Of a stretch of DNA of 64,000 nucleotides, positions 7,208-16,577 are shown one piece after another. The translations under genes and the position numbers were made by a program. The notes beneath the pieces were generated by a model. It saw only the letters and a program-made list of their open reading frames with translations, was not told the DNA's origin and ran no database searches. Numbering within the stretch: position 1 is the stretch's first letter; every line of letters starts with the position of its first letter. This stretch comes from Nocardioides renjunii. GTDB lineage: Bacteria > Actinomycetota > Actinomycetes > Propionibacteriales > Nocardioidaceae. The stretch is from contig NZ_CP141058.1 in the NCBI RefSeq assembly GCF_034661175.1, positions 744,001-808,000 of the forward strand, written 5' to 3'.

Positions 7208-8407
7208 TCAGCCGTTGCGGATGACGTACGCCGTCCCGCCGGAGGCGGCGATCCAGATCCGCTCGAGCTGCGCGCGGTCGTAGACGCGCCGCACCTCGCC
7301 GTTGGTGGCCCCGGCCGGGTCGTTGACGACGACGTCGCCGTCGGCCTCGAAGCCGACGATGACGAGCAGGTGGCCGTTGCTCGAGGAGATCGGCGCTCCG
7401 GTGAGCTGGTTGCGGCCGAAGGCGACGGACACGACGAGCGGCACCCCCGCGGCGATGTGGTCCTCGGCCTCGCGCAGGTCGCGCATCCGCGTGACGTAGG
7501 AGTCGCCGCCGACGAGGGTGGCGGCGTAGGCGGTGTTGAAGGCCCAGTTGCCCGTGCCGTCGTAGCCGTGGTCGTAGACCATCTTCGCCGTGTGGTCGAC
7601 CACCGGGTCGGCGTGCCCGGCAACGCCGGTCGGGGTGGGGAAGATGCCGTAGTGGGCGAGGACCATGGCGGTCGAGGCCGCGGAGCACCAGGCCTCGCCG
7701 CCACCGCCCCACTGCGGGTAGTGCCCGCTGTGCACCATCTGGGAGTACGTCGGCACGTCGAGGACGGTGCCGACGCCCGGCCCGGGGGTCGAGGTCGGGC
7801 GCGGAGCCGAGGCGTCGGCCGAGGCGACGGCTCCCACGCGCTCCAGGCTGACGGCCAGGCTCGAGCCCTTCGGTCGCATCAGCGTCACCCGGACCTGCCA
7901 CGCGCTGACCGTGCTGGTGGCGTACCAGGTGTCGACGCTGACCCGGCCGAGGTCGTCGGCCTGGCCCGAGTAGGTGGTGCGCGGCACGGGGCGGTTGGTC
8001 CGGGCCCAGTCGGCGAGGGTGTCCCAGCTGCCGGCGCGGCCGTCGGCGCCGCGTCCGCGGACCTCGATGCGCACCAGGCTGCGACCGGGGGTCGTCGCCT
8101 CCCAGCTCGGGACCAGGGCCGTCGCGTCGAAGCCGGGCGCGGCCCACGGCGAGGTCCAGGTGCCCGCCTCGTAGGCCTTGCCGGCCACCGTCCGGGGAGC
8201 GGGGGCGAGCAGGGAGACCTGTCCGCGCCCGAGCTTGAGGCCCGCCCGCCTGCCGGCCTTGAGGTCGGCGTAGCTGCTCCAGGAGGTCAGCTGGACCTGC
8301 GGGACCGCCCGGCGGCCGGGGTCGGCGGTCGCGGCGCCCACGGGAGGCGCGAGCAGGCCGCCCAGCAGGAGGGGGGCGAGGACCAGGGCGGCGCGGCGTC
8401 GGAGCAC
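7208..8407 (-). CDS. Secreted C39-family-like cysteine peptidase
   Basis: A 399-residue protein with a Sec signal (residues 1-25, RRRAALVLAPLLLGGLLAP, then VGAATA). An approximately 180-residue beta-rich accessory domain follows, then a Thr/Pro linker (RPTSTPGPGVG) and a papain-like C39_2 domain. The catalytic Cys is in GGEAWCSAASTAMVL (about residue 250) and the His in SSNGHLLVIVGFE, with Asp/Asn in VVVNDPAG. The mature protein should act outside the cell. The GTG at 8407 was chosen because it starts the signal peptide and lies six bases after a TATCGT -10 box. It diverges from cysS. Confidence 0.82.
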   Translation of the reverse strand: MLRRRAALVLAPLLLGGLLAPPVGAATADPGRRAVPQVQLTSWSSYADLKAGRRAGLKLGRGQVSLLAPAPRTVAGKAYEAGTWTSPWAAPGFDATALVPSWEATTPGRSLVRIEVRGRGADGRAGSWDTLADWARTNRPVPRTTYSGQADDLGRVSVDTWYATSTVSAWQVRVTLMRPKGSSLAVSLERVGAVASADASAPRPTSTPGPGVGTVLDVPTYSQMVHSGHYPQWGGGGEAWCSAASTAMVLAHYGIFPTPTGVAGHADPVVDHTAKMVYDHGYDGTGNWAFNTAYAATLVGGDSYVTRMRDLREAEDHIAAGVPLVVSVAFGRNQLTGAPISSSNGHLLVIVGFEADGDVVVNDPAGATNGEVRRVYDRAQLERIWIAASGGTAYVIRNG

Positions 8408-8413
8408 CGCCCG

Positions 8414-8419
8414 ACGATA
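8414..8419 (-). promoter_or_regulatory. -10 box of the C39-like peptidase gene
   Basis: Minus-strand TATCGT ends six bases before GTG 8407, a leaderless geometry. It shares the 92-bp divergent region with cysS. Confidence 0.4.
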
Positions 8420-8487
8420 ACCCGACTCGTCCCACCGGTCACAGGAGTCACAGGATTCGCCGAAGGGGTGGATCCTCCCGCGCGCCC

Positions 8488-8493
8488 TAGACT
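8488..8493 (+). promoter_or_regulatory. -10 box of cysS
   Basis: TAGACT ends six bases before the GTG start at 8500. No Shine-Dalgarno sequence is present. Confidence 0.5.
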
Positions 8494-8499
8494 TGGCGG

Positions 8500-9900
8500 G
8501 TGACCCTGAGGCTCCACGACACCGCCACGCGCGAGACGCGCGACTTCGCACCCCTCGTCCCGGGCAGGGCCGGGATCTACGTGTGCGGCCTCACCGTGCA
8601 GTCCGAGCCGCACGTCGGCCACGTGCGCTCGGCGGTCAACTTCGACGTGCTGCGGCGCTGGCTGGCCGCGAGCGGCTACGAGGTCGACTTCATCCGCAAC
8701 GTCACCGACATCGACGACAAGATCCTGGCCAGGTCCGAGCAGCAGGGCGTGCACTGGTACGCCCTCGCGTCCGCGATGAAGCGCGAGCTCGACACCGCCC
8801 TCGCCGCCATCAACGTGCTCCCGCCGACCTACGAGCCCGGCGCCACCGGTCACGTGCCGGAGATCGTCGAGCTGATCGAGGAGCTCGTCGCGCGGGGCCA
8901 CGCCTACGCCGCCGAGGACGGCAGCGGCGACGTCTACTTCGACGTCCGCAGCTGGCCCACCTACGGCGAGCTCACCCGCCAGCGGCTCGAGGACATGGAG
9001 CCGGCCGGCGACGCCGACCCCCGCGGCAAGCGCGACCCGCGTGACTTCGCCCTGTGGAAGGGCTGGAAGACCGGGTCGGAGCCGCAGACGGCGTCCTGGC
9101 CCTCGCCGTGGGGCCGCGGTCGGCCCGGGTGGCACATCGAGTGCTCCGCCATGGCCGGCAAGTACCTCGGCCCCGCCTTCGACATCCACGGCGGCGGCGT
9201 CGACCTGCGCTTCCCGCACCACGAGAACGAGCAGGCGCAGTCCCGCGCCGCGGGCCGCGAGTTCGCGTCCTACTGGCTGCACAACGCCTGGATCACCACC
9301 GCCGGCGAGAAGATGAGCAAGTCGCTCGGCAACTCCCTGCTCATCCCGTCCGTGCTCGAGCGGGTGCGGGGCATCGAGCTGCGCTACTACATGGTCGCGG
9401 CGCACTACCGCTCCCACGTCGAGTTCTCCTTCGAGGCGCTCGACGAGGCTGCCAAGGGGTTCCGCCGCATCGAGGACTTCCTCGACCGTGCGGCGCCCGT
9501 GGTCGGCAGCTGGTTCGCGGCGCTGCCGGACGCGTTCGTCGAGGCGATGGACGACGACCTGGGCACGCCCGCCGCGGTCGCGGTGATCCACGAGTCCGTC
9601 CGCGAGGGCAACCGGCTCCTGGCCGACGGGCCCTCCGAGGCGCTGTCGCTGCGCTTCGGCGAGGTGCTGGCGATGCTCGACGTGCTGGGGCTCAACCCGG
9701 CCGACGCGGCCTGGGCGACCGGCGGCTCCGACGACCGGCTGACCGAGGTCGTCGACGCGCTCGTGCGGGGACTGCTCGCCGAGCGGGCGGCGGCGCGCGA
9801 AGCCAAGGACTGGGCGCGCGCCGACGCCATCCGAGACCAGATCAAGGCGGCCGGCGTCGAGGTGGAGGACACCCCGACCGGCCCGAAGTGGAGCGTGTGA
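8500..9900 (+). CDS. cysS: Cysteinyl-tRNA synthetase
   Basis: A 466-residue class I synthetase that charges tRNA-Cys. It shows the zinc Cys29 in YVCGLTV, the HIGH variant HVGH (residues 38-41), [12 protein letters not shown], the second zinc cluster around WHIECSAM and FPHHENE, and KMSKS ([10 protein letters not shown], about residue 270). The C-terminal anticodon-binding DALR-type domain is present. The paralogue MshC, used for mycothiol, is shorter and lacks parts of this domain, so cysS is the better call. GTG 8500 follows a -10 box by six bases. The next gene, rlmB, begins one base after the stop, so the two form an operon. Confidence 0.97.
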   Translation: MTLRLHDTATRETRDFAPLVPGRAGIYVCGLTVQSEPHVGHVRSAVNFDVLRRWLAASGYEVDFIRNVTDIDDKILARSEQQGVHWYALASAMKRELDTALAAINVLPPTYEPGATGHVPEIVELIEELVARGHAYAAEDGSGDVYFDVRSWPTYGELTRQRLEDMEPAGDADPRGKRDPRDFALWKGWKTGSEPQTASWPSPWGRGRPGWHIECSAMAGKYLGPAFDIHGGGVDLRFPHHENEQAQSRAAGREFASYWLHNAWITTAGEKMSKSLGNSLLIPSVLERVRGIELRYYMVAAHYRSHVEFSFEALDEAAKGFRRIEDFLDRAAPVVGSWFAALPDAFVEAMDDDLGTPAAVAVIHESVREGNRLLADGPSEALSLRFGEVLAMLDVLGLNPADAAWATGGSDDRLTEVVDALVRGLLAERAAAREAKDWARADAIRDQIKAAGVEVEDTPTGPKWSV

Positions 9901-9901
9901 C

Positions 9902-10861
9902 GTGCCAGGCAACTCGAAGCGCAAGGGCGCCATCAAGAAGACCGGCAAGGGAAACCCCACCGCCGGCTCCGGCGGCCGTGTCCGGCGCGGGCTCGAGGGC
10001 AAGGGCCCCACGCCCAAGGCCAAGGACCGGCCCTACCACCAGGCGCACAAGGCCGCCAAGCGTGCCGAGCGCGACAAGACGACCCGGCCCAAGCGGCGTA
10101 CGACGTCCGACGCCGAGTGGGCGGCCGGCCGCAACTCGGTGGTGGAGCTCCTCCAGGGCGGCGTCCCGGTCGCCGCGCTCTACGTCGCCGAGGGTGCCGA
10201 GCGGGACAACCGGCTGCGCGAGGCGTTCAAGCTCGCCGCCGAGCAGGGCGTCCGGCTGCTCGAGGTCACCCGCAACGAGATGGACCGGATGACCAACGGC
10301 GCCGTGCACCAGGGCCTCGCCGCCCGGCTGCCGGCCTACGAGTACGCCCACGCCGACGACCTGCTCGACCGGGCCGACGAGCTCAAGGAGCCGGCCCTCG
10401 TCGTGGCGCTCGACCAGGTCACCGACCCCCGCAACCTCGGCGCCGTCATCCGGTCCGCCGCGGGCTTCGGCGCACACGGGGTGCTGATCCCCGAGCGCCG
10501 CGCGGCGGGCATGACCGCGTCGGCGTGGAAGACCAGCGCCGGCGCCGCGGCCCGGCTGCCGGTCGCCCAGACCGTCAACCTGACCCGCCAGCTCAAGGCC
10601 TACCAGGAAGCCGGCTGCATGGTCGTCGGCCTGGCTGCCGACGGCGACCTCTCGCTGCCCGAGCTCGTCGCGCCGGGCGGCCTCGCCGAGGGCCCGCTCG
10701 TCGTGGTCGTCGGCTCGGAGGGCAAGGGCCTCAGCCGGCTGGTCGCCGAGACGTGCGACCAGATCGTCTCCATCCCGATGGCCGCCCAGCTCGAGTCCCT
10801 CAACGCCGGCGTCGCCGCCTCGGTCGCCCTCTACGCCATCTCCCAGGCCCGCCTGGCATGA
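9902..10861 (+). CDS. rlmB: 23S rRNA 2'-O-ribose methyltransferase (RlmB/TrmH type, SPOUT)
   Basis: A 319-residue protein. The first 75 residues are very basic (KRKGAIKKTGKG, then KAAKRAERDKTTRPKRR), typical of the actinobacterial version. An L30e-like substrate-binding domain follows (about residues 78-150), then the knotted SPOUT domain with motif 1 DQVTDPRNLGAVIRSA, motif 2 VVVGSEGKGLSRL and motif 3 IPMAAQLESLNAGVAASVALY. It methylates a ribose in 23S rRNA near the peptidyl-transferase centre using SAM. GTG 9902 directly follows the cysS stop, as in mycobacteria (Rv3580c-Rv3579c). Confidence 0.93.
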   Translation: MPGNSKRKGAIKKTGKGNPTAGSGGRVRRGLEGKGPTPKAKDRPYHQAHKAAKRAERDKTTRPKRRTTSDAEWAAGRNSVVELLQGGVPVAALYVAEGAERDNRLREAFKLAAEQGVRLLEVTRNEMDRMTNGAVHQGLAARLPAYEYAHADDLLDRADELKEPALVVALDQVTDPRNLGAVIRSAAGFGAHGVLIPERRAAGMTASAWKTSAGAAARLPVAQTVNLTRQLKAYQEAGCMVVGLAADGDLSLPELVAPGGLAEGPLVVVVGSEGKGLSRLVAETCDQIVSIPMAAQLESLNAGVAASVALYAISQARLA

Positions 10862-10871
10862 CGTCAGCCGG

Positions 10872-12380
10872 ATGAGCCTGCCCCGCCGCGTGCTGGTCGG
10901 GGTGCTGCTGGCGTGCCTGGCCGTCGCCCTCGGCGTCACCGTGGCGGTCTCGCTGTTCCTCACCAGCAGCCGGACCGTGGTGCTCGTCGGCCACGACACC
11001 GTCGTACGCCCGACGCTGGCCGACGACGCGGTGGTGCAGACGGGCCCGCTGCTGCCGGACCTCCGGATCCGCGACGTCGGTCCGGTCGGGGTGACCTTGG
11101 CGCTCGGCAAGACCGAGGTCGGCTCGGTGGAGGAGCTCGTCGAGCGCTACGCCCTCATCGCGGGCGATCCCACGGCGCCCGTCGAGAAGGTGCAGGGCGT
11201 CGTGGTCGACATGGCGGTCTCCGCCGCGCTCCGGGGTCTCGCCGTGGGGCTGGTCCCGGTCGCGGTCTACCTGCTGCTCGGGCGGCACCGGCGCGGCGAG
11301 CTGTTCCGCGGCATCCGGTCGCGCCAGGGCGTCGTCGCGCTCGTGCTCCTGCTCGTCCTGCCGGTGCTGGTGTGGCAGCCGTGGGAGGTGGACGAGGAGA
11401 CCCAGGAGGAGCAGGGCGCCTGGCAGACCCTGGCCGAGCTCGCCGGCCCCGACGTGGTCCTCCCCGAGGAGGTGCGCGACGTCGAGGTGCGGGTCGGTCC
11501 GGTCACCACGCAGAGCAAGCGGCTCGTGCTGAGCGCGATCGACACCTACGACCGCAGCAAGGAGTTCTACTCCGCCGCCGCAGAGGGGGCGGCCGACCTC
11601 GACGTGCGTGAGCCCGAGGAGGGGGAGACGGTGGCCCTCGTCGTCAGCGACCGGCACGACAACATCGGCATGGACCGCGTCGCGCGCGCCATCGGCGAGG
11701 CCGCCGGGGCGAGCGTCGTGCTCGACGCGGGTGACGACACCTCCACCGGCCAGCCGTGGGAGGCGTTCAGTCTCGACTCGCTCTCGGCCACGTTCGACGA
11801 CTGGGACCGCTACGCCGTCGCCGGCAACCACGACAACGGCCCCTTCGTCAGCACCTACCTCGCCGACCAGGGCTGGACGATGCTCGACGGCGAGGTCGTC
11901 GACGCCCCGTGGGGCGCCAGCCTCCTCGGGGTCGACGACCCCCGCAGCAGCGGGCTGGGCAGCTGGCGCGACGAGACCGGGCTCAGCTTCGACGAGGTCG
12001 GCGAGCGCCTCGCCGACGCGGCCTGCTCCACGGCCGAGGACGGCGAGCGCGTGAGCACCGTGCTCGTCCACGACGCCAACCTGGGGCGCGAGGCCCTCCG
12101 CCGCGGCTGCGTCGACCTCGTGCTCGGCGGGCACACCCACGTGCAGGCGGGCCCGGACGCCGTCGAGGGCGAGGACGGCGCCACCGGCTGGACCTGGACC
12201 AACGGCACGACCGGCGGGGCGGCGTACGCCATCGCCATCGGCAGCAAGCCGCGGCGCGACGCCGACGTCAGCCTCGTGACGTACGCCGACGGGCGGCCGA
12301 CCGGGCTGCAGTGGGTGCGCCTGCGCACCGACGGGTCGTGGCTGGTCGGCGACTGGAGCCCGGTCACTCCTCTCCCGTGA
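10872..12380 (+). CDS. Membrane-anchored calcineurin-like metallophosphoesterase
   Basis: A 502-residue protein with an N-terminal hydrophobic segment (residues 7-30), two more near 118-134 and 153-170, and an extracytoplasmic or cytoplasmic phosphoesterase domain. Metal-binding motifs run in the standard order: SDRHDN (D-x-H), DAGDDTS, GNHDN, a VHDA histidine and GGHTHVQAG. The natural substrate is unknown. It starts 11 bases after rlmB and may be co-transcribed. Its 3' end overlaps the convergent DUF4032 gene by 17 bases. Confidence 0.85.
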   Translation: MSLPRRVLVGVLLACLAVALGVTVAVSLFLTSSRTVVLVGHDTVVRPTLADDAVVQTGPLLPDLRIRDVGPVGVTLALGKTEVGSVEELVERYALIAGDPTAPVEKVQGVVVDMAVSAALRGLAVGLVPVAVYLLLGRHRRGELFRGIRSRQGVVALVLLLVLPVLVWQPWEVDEETQEEQGAWQTLAELAGPDVVLPEEVRDVEVRVGPVTTQSKRLVLSAIDTYDRSKEFYSAAAEGAADLDVREPEEGETVALVVSDRHDNIGMDRVARAIGEAAGASVVLDAGDDTSTGQPWEAFSLDSLSATFDDWDRYAVAGNHDNGPFVSTYLADQGWTMLDGEVVDAPWGASLLGVDDPRSSGLGSWRDETGLSFDEVGERLADAACSTAEDGERVSTVLVHDANLGREALRRGCVDLVLGGHTHVQAGPDAVEGEDGATGWTWTNGTTGGAAYAIAIGSKPRRDADVSLVTYADGRPTGLQWVRLRTDGSWLVGDWSPVTPLP

Positions 12381-13572
12381 TGACCTCGTCGGGCTTCGCG
12401 GTGAGGTAGCGGTCGATGTAGTCGCGGGCCGTCTCGTGGATGCCGACCTCGTGACCGGCCTGCTCGGACAGGTACCACCGGTGCTCGAGGATCTCGTGGA
12501 AGACCTCGGCCGGCTCCAGCTTGCCGGTCGCGTCCGGGGGGATCATCGCCATGATCGGCTCGAAGATCTCGTGCATCCACCGGCTGGCCACCAGGTGCCG
12601 GTCCTCGCGGCCGAGGTCGTGGTGCGCGGTGAAGGAGGCGAGGTCGTTGAGCAGCCGCCGGGCCTGGTTGTCCTCGACCGTCATGCCGGTGAGCGCCTGG
12701 ATCTCGCGGGTGTGGTGGCCGAGGTCGACGACCTTCGGCTGGATCCGGATGGTCTCGCCGCCGAGGTCGGTGACGATGTCGAGCTCGTCGATGTCGAAGC
12801 CGAGGTCGTTGAGCCGCTCGACGCGGCGCTCGATGCGCCACATCTCCTCGGCGCGGAACTCCTCGAGGTCGGTCAGCTCGCTCCAGAGCGCCTCGTAGCG
12901 CTCGCGCAGGTGGCTGATGATGGCGAAGCCGTCGATCGGGCGCTGGACCGCGCCGCTCGCGCTGAGGTCCATCAGCTCGGCGAAGATGTTCTCGCAGCCC
13001 ACCGTGATGTCGTACTCCCGCATCCGGTCGCTCACCGCGTCGTGCAGCTCGCCGGTCTCGGCGTCGACGAGGTAGGCGGCGAACTCGCCGGCGTTGCGGC
13101 GGAAGAGCACGTTGGACAGCGAGACGTCGCCCCAGTAGAAGCCGGCGAGGTGCAGGCGCACCAGCAGCACGACGATCGCGTCGATGAGGGTCGGCACGTG
13201 CTCGGCGGTCATCCCGCGGCTGAACAGGCTGCGGTAGGGCAGCGAGAACTGCAGGTGGCGGGTGATCAGCGCGGCGGGCAGCTCGTCGCCGTCGCGGCCC
13301 TCGCGTCCGGTGACGACGCCCTGCGGCGTGACCGCCGGGAGCCCGAGCCGCTGCAGGTCGCGCAGCATGCGGTACTCGCGGAAGGCGATGTCGTCGTTGG
13401 TCTCCTTGACCGCGTAGACGCGCTCGCCGAGGCGCACGATGCGGACCACGTGGCGCGAGAGTCCCCGCGGGAGCGGGACCACGACGTCGTCGGGCCACTC
13501 CTCCAGGCAGGTGTCCCAGGGCAGCCCGAGGATCGCCGGGTCGGGCCGGCTGGCGACGATCCGCATGGCCAT
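12364..13572 (-). CDS. DUF4032 protein with LPS-kinase-like N-terminal domain
   Basis: A 402-residue protein. The first half has a protein-kinase-like fold: a lysine in YAVKETND, a glutamate in FREYRML, a catalytic-loop-like GDVSLSNVLF (about residues 148-157), and DAETG where DFG would be. The second half matches the DUF4032 family widespread in actinobacteria, with regions such as TGKLEPAEVFHEILEHRWYLSE. Function is unknown; the kinase part may be active on an unknown substrate or may be a pseudokinase. ATG 13572 is six bases after a TAGCGT -10 box that overlaps the end of the GH13 gene, so it can be transcribed alone. Confidence 0.82.
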   Translation of the reverse strand: MAMRIVASRPDPAILGLPWDTCLEEWPDDVVVPLPRGLSRHVVRIVRLGERVYAVKETNDDIAFREYRMLRDLQRLGLPAVTPQGVVTGREGRDGDELPAALITRHLQFSLPYRSLFSRGMTAEHVPTLIDAIVVLLVRLHLAGFYWGDVSLSNVLFRRNAGEFAAYLVDAETGELHDAVSDRMREYDITVGCENIFAELMDLSASGAVQRPIDGFAIISHLRERYEALWSELTDLEEFRAEEMWRIERRVERLNDLGFDIDELDIVTDLGGETIRIQPKVVDLGHHTREIQALTGMTVEDNQARRLLNDLASFTAHHDLGREDRHLVASRWMHEIFEPIMAMIPPDATGKLEPAEVFHEILEHRWYLSEQAGHEVGIHETARDYIDRYLTAKPDEVITGEE

Positions 13573-13578
13573 GGGGCG

Positions 13579-13584
13579 ACGCTA
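13579..13584 (-). promoter_or_regulatory. -10 box of the DUF4032 gene
   Basis: Minus-strand TAGCGT ends six bases before ATG 13572, overlapping the last codons of the upstream glycosidase gene. Confidence 0.4.
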
Positions 13585-15453
13585 CTCCTCGTCGAGGACC
13601 CAGACGTCGAACCGCGGGCCGTCGGTCGCGGGGACCTCGATGCCGGAGCCTGTGCTCGTTCCGTCGGCGGCCGCGAGGTCGCTGCCGCCAGGCTCCGAGC
13701 CGAAGACGTGGCGGCCCGCTCCGAGCGGGAGGGTGAAGCCGCCGCCGGCGGCCCGGCGCGCGACGACGAGGACGGACTCGTCCGGGTGCTCGCGCACGTA
13801 GGCGATGGTGTCGGCCTCCACGTGCGCCCACCGCAGGCCACCGCGCCGCAGGGCCGGGTGCTCTCGCCGCAGCGTGGCCAGGTCGGCGTACGTCCCCAGG
13901 GTGCGGGTGTCCCACTCGCCGCGGCGGTGCCACGGCATGGTGCGCCGGGCGTCCTCGCCGTTGACGCCCTCGAGGCCGATCTCGTCGCCAGCGAAGATCA
14001 TCGGCACGCCCGGCATCGTGAACTGCAGGCCGGCCGCCACGCGGTGCACCGCGCAGTCGCCGCCCACCACGGTGCGGATCCGGGCGGAGTCGTGCGAGCC
14101 GAGGATGTTCCAGCTCGACGAGGTGGCGCGCCAGCCGAGGGTGCCCTGCCAGGAGCGGAAGGTGTCGACGACCGCGCCGCCGTCGCGCCGGGGCACCGGC
14201 AGCGGCCGGCCGAACGCGCGAGCGGGGGAGGCCGGGTCGCGCAGCCACGACCACACCGGCCACGAGAAGCCGGAGTAGTTCATCGTGCCGTGCCAGCCGT
14301 CCCCGTCGACGTCGCCGGTGGCGTCGTGGTTGTGCTCGCCGATGACCCACGGGTCGTCGCGCAGCTCGGCGGCGGTCGCGCGCACGGCCCGGGCGACCTC
14401 GTGGGCGACGTCGATGTCGCCCAGCCGGCCGGTCATGTTGGCCACGTCGATGCGCCAGCCGTCGACGTCGTACGGCGGGCGCAGCCACCGCCCGACCACC
14501 GAGTGCGGCCCCTCGACCATCGCGTGCCGGACGTCGAGGTTGGCGTGGTTGATCTTGGGCAGCGTGCCGTGGCCCATCCAGCAGGCGTAGGTGCCGTCCT
14601 CGTCGAAGTAGTAGAAGGACCGGTGCGGGTCCTCCGGGTCGTCCGCGGCGGCCAGGAACCACTCGTGGGTGTCGCCGGTGTGGTTGGTGGTGAGGTCGCC
14701 CAGGATGCGCCAGCCCCGCTCGTGCACCGCGGTGCTGAGCCGGGCGTACGCCTCGTCCCCGCCGAGGAGCGGGTCGACCTGCGTGAACGTGGTCGCGTTG
14801 TAGCGGTGGTTGCTCTCGCCCGGGAAGACGGGCGTCGTGTAGACGACGTCGGCGCCCACGGCCGCCACGTGGTCGAGATGCTCGGTGATGCCGTCCAGGT
14901 CGCCGCCGAACAGCTGCATCGGCGTGCGGGGGTCGCTGCCCTCGAAGACCACCTCGTCGTCCCACTCGGCGGGGAGCGCCCAGTCCGGGGCCTCGCGCTC
15001 GTCGGCCGCCGCGGAGCGGGCGAAGCGGTCGGGGAAGACCTGGTAGACGACGCCGTCGCGACCCCAGTCGGGGGCCGGCGGGAAGGCGGCGACCCGGAAG
15101 TCGGTCGCGTCCGGGACGTCGTGGCCGACGATCCCCGAGCCGGTGAGCCACTCCTGCTCGCCCTCCGCCGCGCCCTCGCCGTCCGGCGCCGGGCGCACCA
15201 GGAGGAAGCGGTAGTGGGTGACCGGGTTGTGCACCGGCAGCTGCGCCTCCCACCACACCACGTCGCCCGCCGCCGTCGCGGTCGTGGGGTGGAAGACCGG
15301 CTCGGCGTCGTACGTCGTGCGCAGCCAGATCTCCTCGACCGGGTCCTGGACGGTGGTCCGCACGCGGACGGTGACGGTCTGCCCCAGCGTGGGCGCCTCA
15401 TGCGAGACGTGCAGCGGGGAGCCGTCGTGGTGGGGGAGGTGGAGGAGGCTCAC
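13582..15453 (-). CDS. GH13 alpha-glycosidase (neopullulanase/cyclomaltodextrinase type)
   Basis: A 623-residue protein without a signal peptide, so probably cytosolic. An N-terminal beta-sandwich (residues 1-125, CBM34-like) precedes the catalytic barrel. GH13 regions are visible: region I ILGDLTTNHTGD, region II GWRIDVANM with the nucleophile Asp, region III WVIGEHNHD with the acid/base Glu, and region IV NILGSHDSARI. The family hydrolyses alpha-1,4 or alpha-1,6 bonds in maltodextrin, pullulan or cyclodextrins; exact specificity is not readable. GTG 15453 is the start. It lies nine bases ahead of the DUF4032 start and diverges from tRNA-Thr. Confidence 0.9.
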   Translation of the reverse strand: MSLLHLPHHDGSPLHVSHEAPTLGQTVTVRVRTTVQDPVEEIWLRTTYDAEPVFHPTTATAAGDVVWWEAQLPVHNPVTHYRFLLVRPAPDGEGAAEGEQEWLTGSGIVGHDVPDATDFRVAAFPPAPDWGRDGVVYQVFPDRFARSAAADEREAPDWALPAEWDDEVVFEGSDPRTPMQLFGGDLDGITEHLDHVAAVGADVVYTTPVFPGESNHRYNATTFTQVDPLLGGDEAYARLSTAVHERGWRILGDLTTNHTGDTHEWFLAAADDPEDPHRSFYYFDEDGTYACWMGHGTLPKINHANLDVRHAMVEGPHSVVGRWLRPPYDVDGWRIDVANMTGRLGDIDVAHEVARAVRATAAELRDDPWVIGEHNHDATGDVDGDGWHGTMNYSGFSWPVWSWLRDPASPARAFGRPLPVPRRDGGAVVDTFRSWQGTLGWRATSSSWNILGSHDSARIRTVVGGDCAVHRVAAGLQFTMPGVPMIFAGDEIGLEGVNGEDARRTMPWHRRGEWDTRTLGTYADLATLRREHPALRRGGLRWAHVEADTIAYVREHPDESVLVVARRAAGGGFTLPLGAGRHVFGSEPGGSDLAAADGTSTGSGIEVPATDGPRFDVWVLDEE

Positions 15454-15502
15454 GGGCGTGATTGTTCCTCACCTAGGATGGCCGCCGCGCCCGCGGGCGC
15501 AC

Positions 15503-15578
15503 GCCGGTGTAGCTCAGTTGGTAGAGCGCATTACTTGTAATAATGATGTCGCGGGTTCGATTCCTGTCACCGGCTCCA
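15503..15578 (+). tRNA. tRNA-Thr, anticodon TGT, CCA encoded
   Basis: The 76-base gene folds fully. The acceptor arm is GCCGGTG with CACCGGC, the D arm GCTC/GAGC, the anticodon stem CATTA/TAATG with loop CTTGTAA giving anticodon TGT (reads ACA), and the T arm GCGGG/CCTGT with loop TTCGATT. CCA at 15576-15578 is encoded. It stands alone between the GH13 gene and pdxY. Confidence 0.97.
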
Positions 15579-15603
15579 TCTCGTGATGACTCGTGATGAA
15601 CCG

Positions 15604-16467
15604 TCAGCGGACCTGCTCGACCTCGAACTCGCAGGCCGGGGACGCGATCGCGTCCTGCGCGGCGATCAGCCGCAGCTCGCGCTCCCCGGAGTCGAGGGTC
15701 TCCTTGAGCACCGCGAAGACCGAGGAGGCGGTGCGGGCGAGGGCGTCCGCGGCCGAGCCGGTCGTCCTGAGGTGCGCGGTGAAGAGCGCGGCGGTGATGT
15801 CGCCGGAGCCGTTGGCCTTCATGGGCAGCCGCGGCGTCGTGACCAGCCAGGCGCCGTCCCCGGTCACGGCGAGCATCTCGATGACGTCCTCGGCCGCGCC
15901 AGCGCGGTCCACGGAGGTGACCAGCACCGTCGAGGGCCCGAGGCCGCGCACCTCGTCGACCGCGGACAGGACGTCGTCGAGCGTCGACGGGCCGCTGAGC
16001 GCGTCGCGATCGGTGATGAAGCCGAGCTCGAACTGGTTGGGCGTCAGCACGTCGGCGACGGGGATGATCGTCGAGCGGTACTTCGGCGGGATGGCCGGGT
16101 TGACGAAGCACCCCGAGGTCGCGTTGCCCATCACCGGGTCGCAGGTGTACGTTGCCGCGGGGTTGGCCGCCTTGACCTGGGCCACCGCGTCGACGATCAC
16201 GTCGGCGATCTCCGGCGAGCCCTGGTAGCCCGAGAGCACCGCGTCGCAGGATGCGAACGCACCGCGCTCGCCGATGCCGGTGATCACCGCGGCGACGTCC
16301 TCGGCCGCGATCAGCGGGCCGCGCCACGCGCCATAGCCGGTGTGGTTGGAGAAGTTCACGGTCAGGACCGGCCACACCTCGTGGCCGAGACGCTGGAGCG
16401 GGAACACGGCTGCGGAGTTACCGACGTGGCCGTAGGCGACGTGGGACTGGATGGAGAGGACGCGCAC
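15604..16467 (-). CDS. pdxY: Pyridoxal kinase PdxY
   Basis: A 287-residue ribokinase-fold enzyme that phosphorylates pyridoxal to PLP in the salvage pathway. SIQSHVAYGHVGNSAAVFPLQ (residues 5-25) and NHTGYG are the PdxY/PdxK substrate-binding signature. TPNQFEL is near residue 140, and the anion hole with catalytic Asp is in ANGSGDITAALF (near 225). Length is normal. GTG 16467 lies six bases after a TAGTCT -10 box. It would supply PLP to several PLP enzymes in this window, such as those at 18066 and 29607, but this is a general link only. Confidence 0.95.
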   Translation of the reverse strand: MRVLSIQSHVAYGHVGNSAAVFPLQRLGHEVWPVLTVNFSNHTGYGAWRGPLIAAEDVAAVITGIGERGAFASCDAVLSGYQGSPEIADVIVDAVAQVKAANPAATYTCDPVMGNATSGCFVNPAIPPKYRSTIIPVADVLTPNQFELGFITDRDALSGPSTLDDVLSAVDEVRGLGPSTVLVTSVDRAGAAEDVIEMLAVTGDGAWLVTTPRLPMKANGSGDITAALFTAHLRTTGSAADALARTASSVFAVLKETLDSGERELRLIAAQDAIASPACEFEVEQVR

Positions 16468-16473
16468 CCCCCG

Positions 16474-16479
16474 AGACTA
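16474..16479 (-). promoter_or_regulatory. -10 box of pdxY
   Basis: Minus-strand TAGTCT ends six bases before GTG 16467. No Shine-Dalgarno sequence is visible. Confidence 0.45.
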
Positions 16480-16484
16480 GTTCA

Positions 16485-16568
16485 GGTCTCGATGCACGCC
16501 GTCACGACCTCGTGCCTCGGTCGTGGGCGCACTCGACCTCGCCTGACAGCGGGCCGCCTCGTGCCTCG
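16485..16568. repeat. Intergenic repeat-like segment (CTCGTGCCTCG core, two copies)
   Basis: The 110-bp gap upstream of pdxY contains GGTCTCGATGC... and two copies of CTCGTGCCTCG (16509-16519 and 16558-16568). The same 11-mer and a similar GGTCTCGACGCG/CTCGACC frame recur at 48654-48740. It resembles the short palindromic intergenic repeats common in Nocardioides genomes, in a decayed state. Confidence 0.4.
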
Positions 16569-16577
16569 CCGCCCCCG

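Noticed and set aside
12436..15540. Open frame of about 1030 codons on the plus strand
   Set aside because: Antisense to the DUF4032 and GH13 genes and running into tRNA-Thr; the minus strand carries the recognisable domains.
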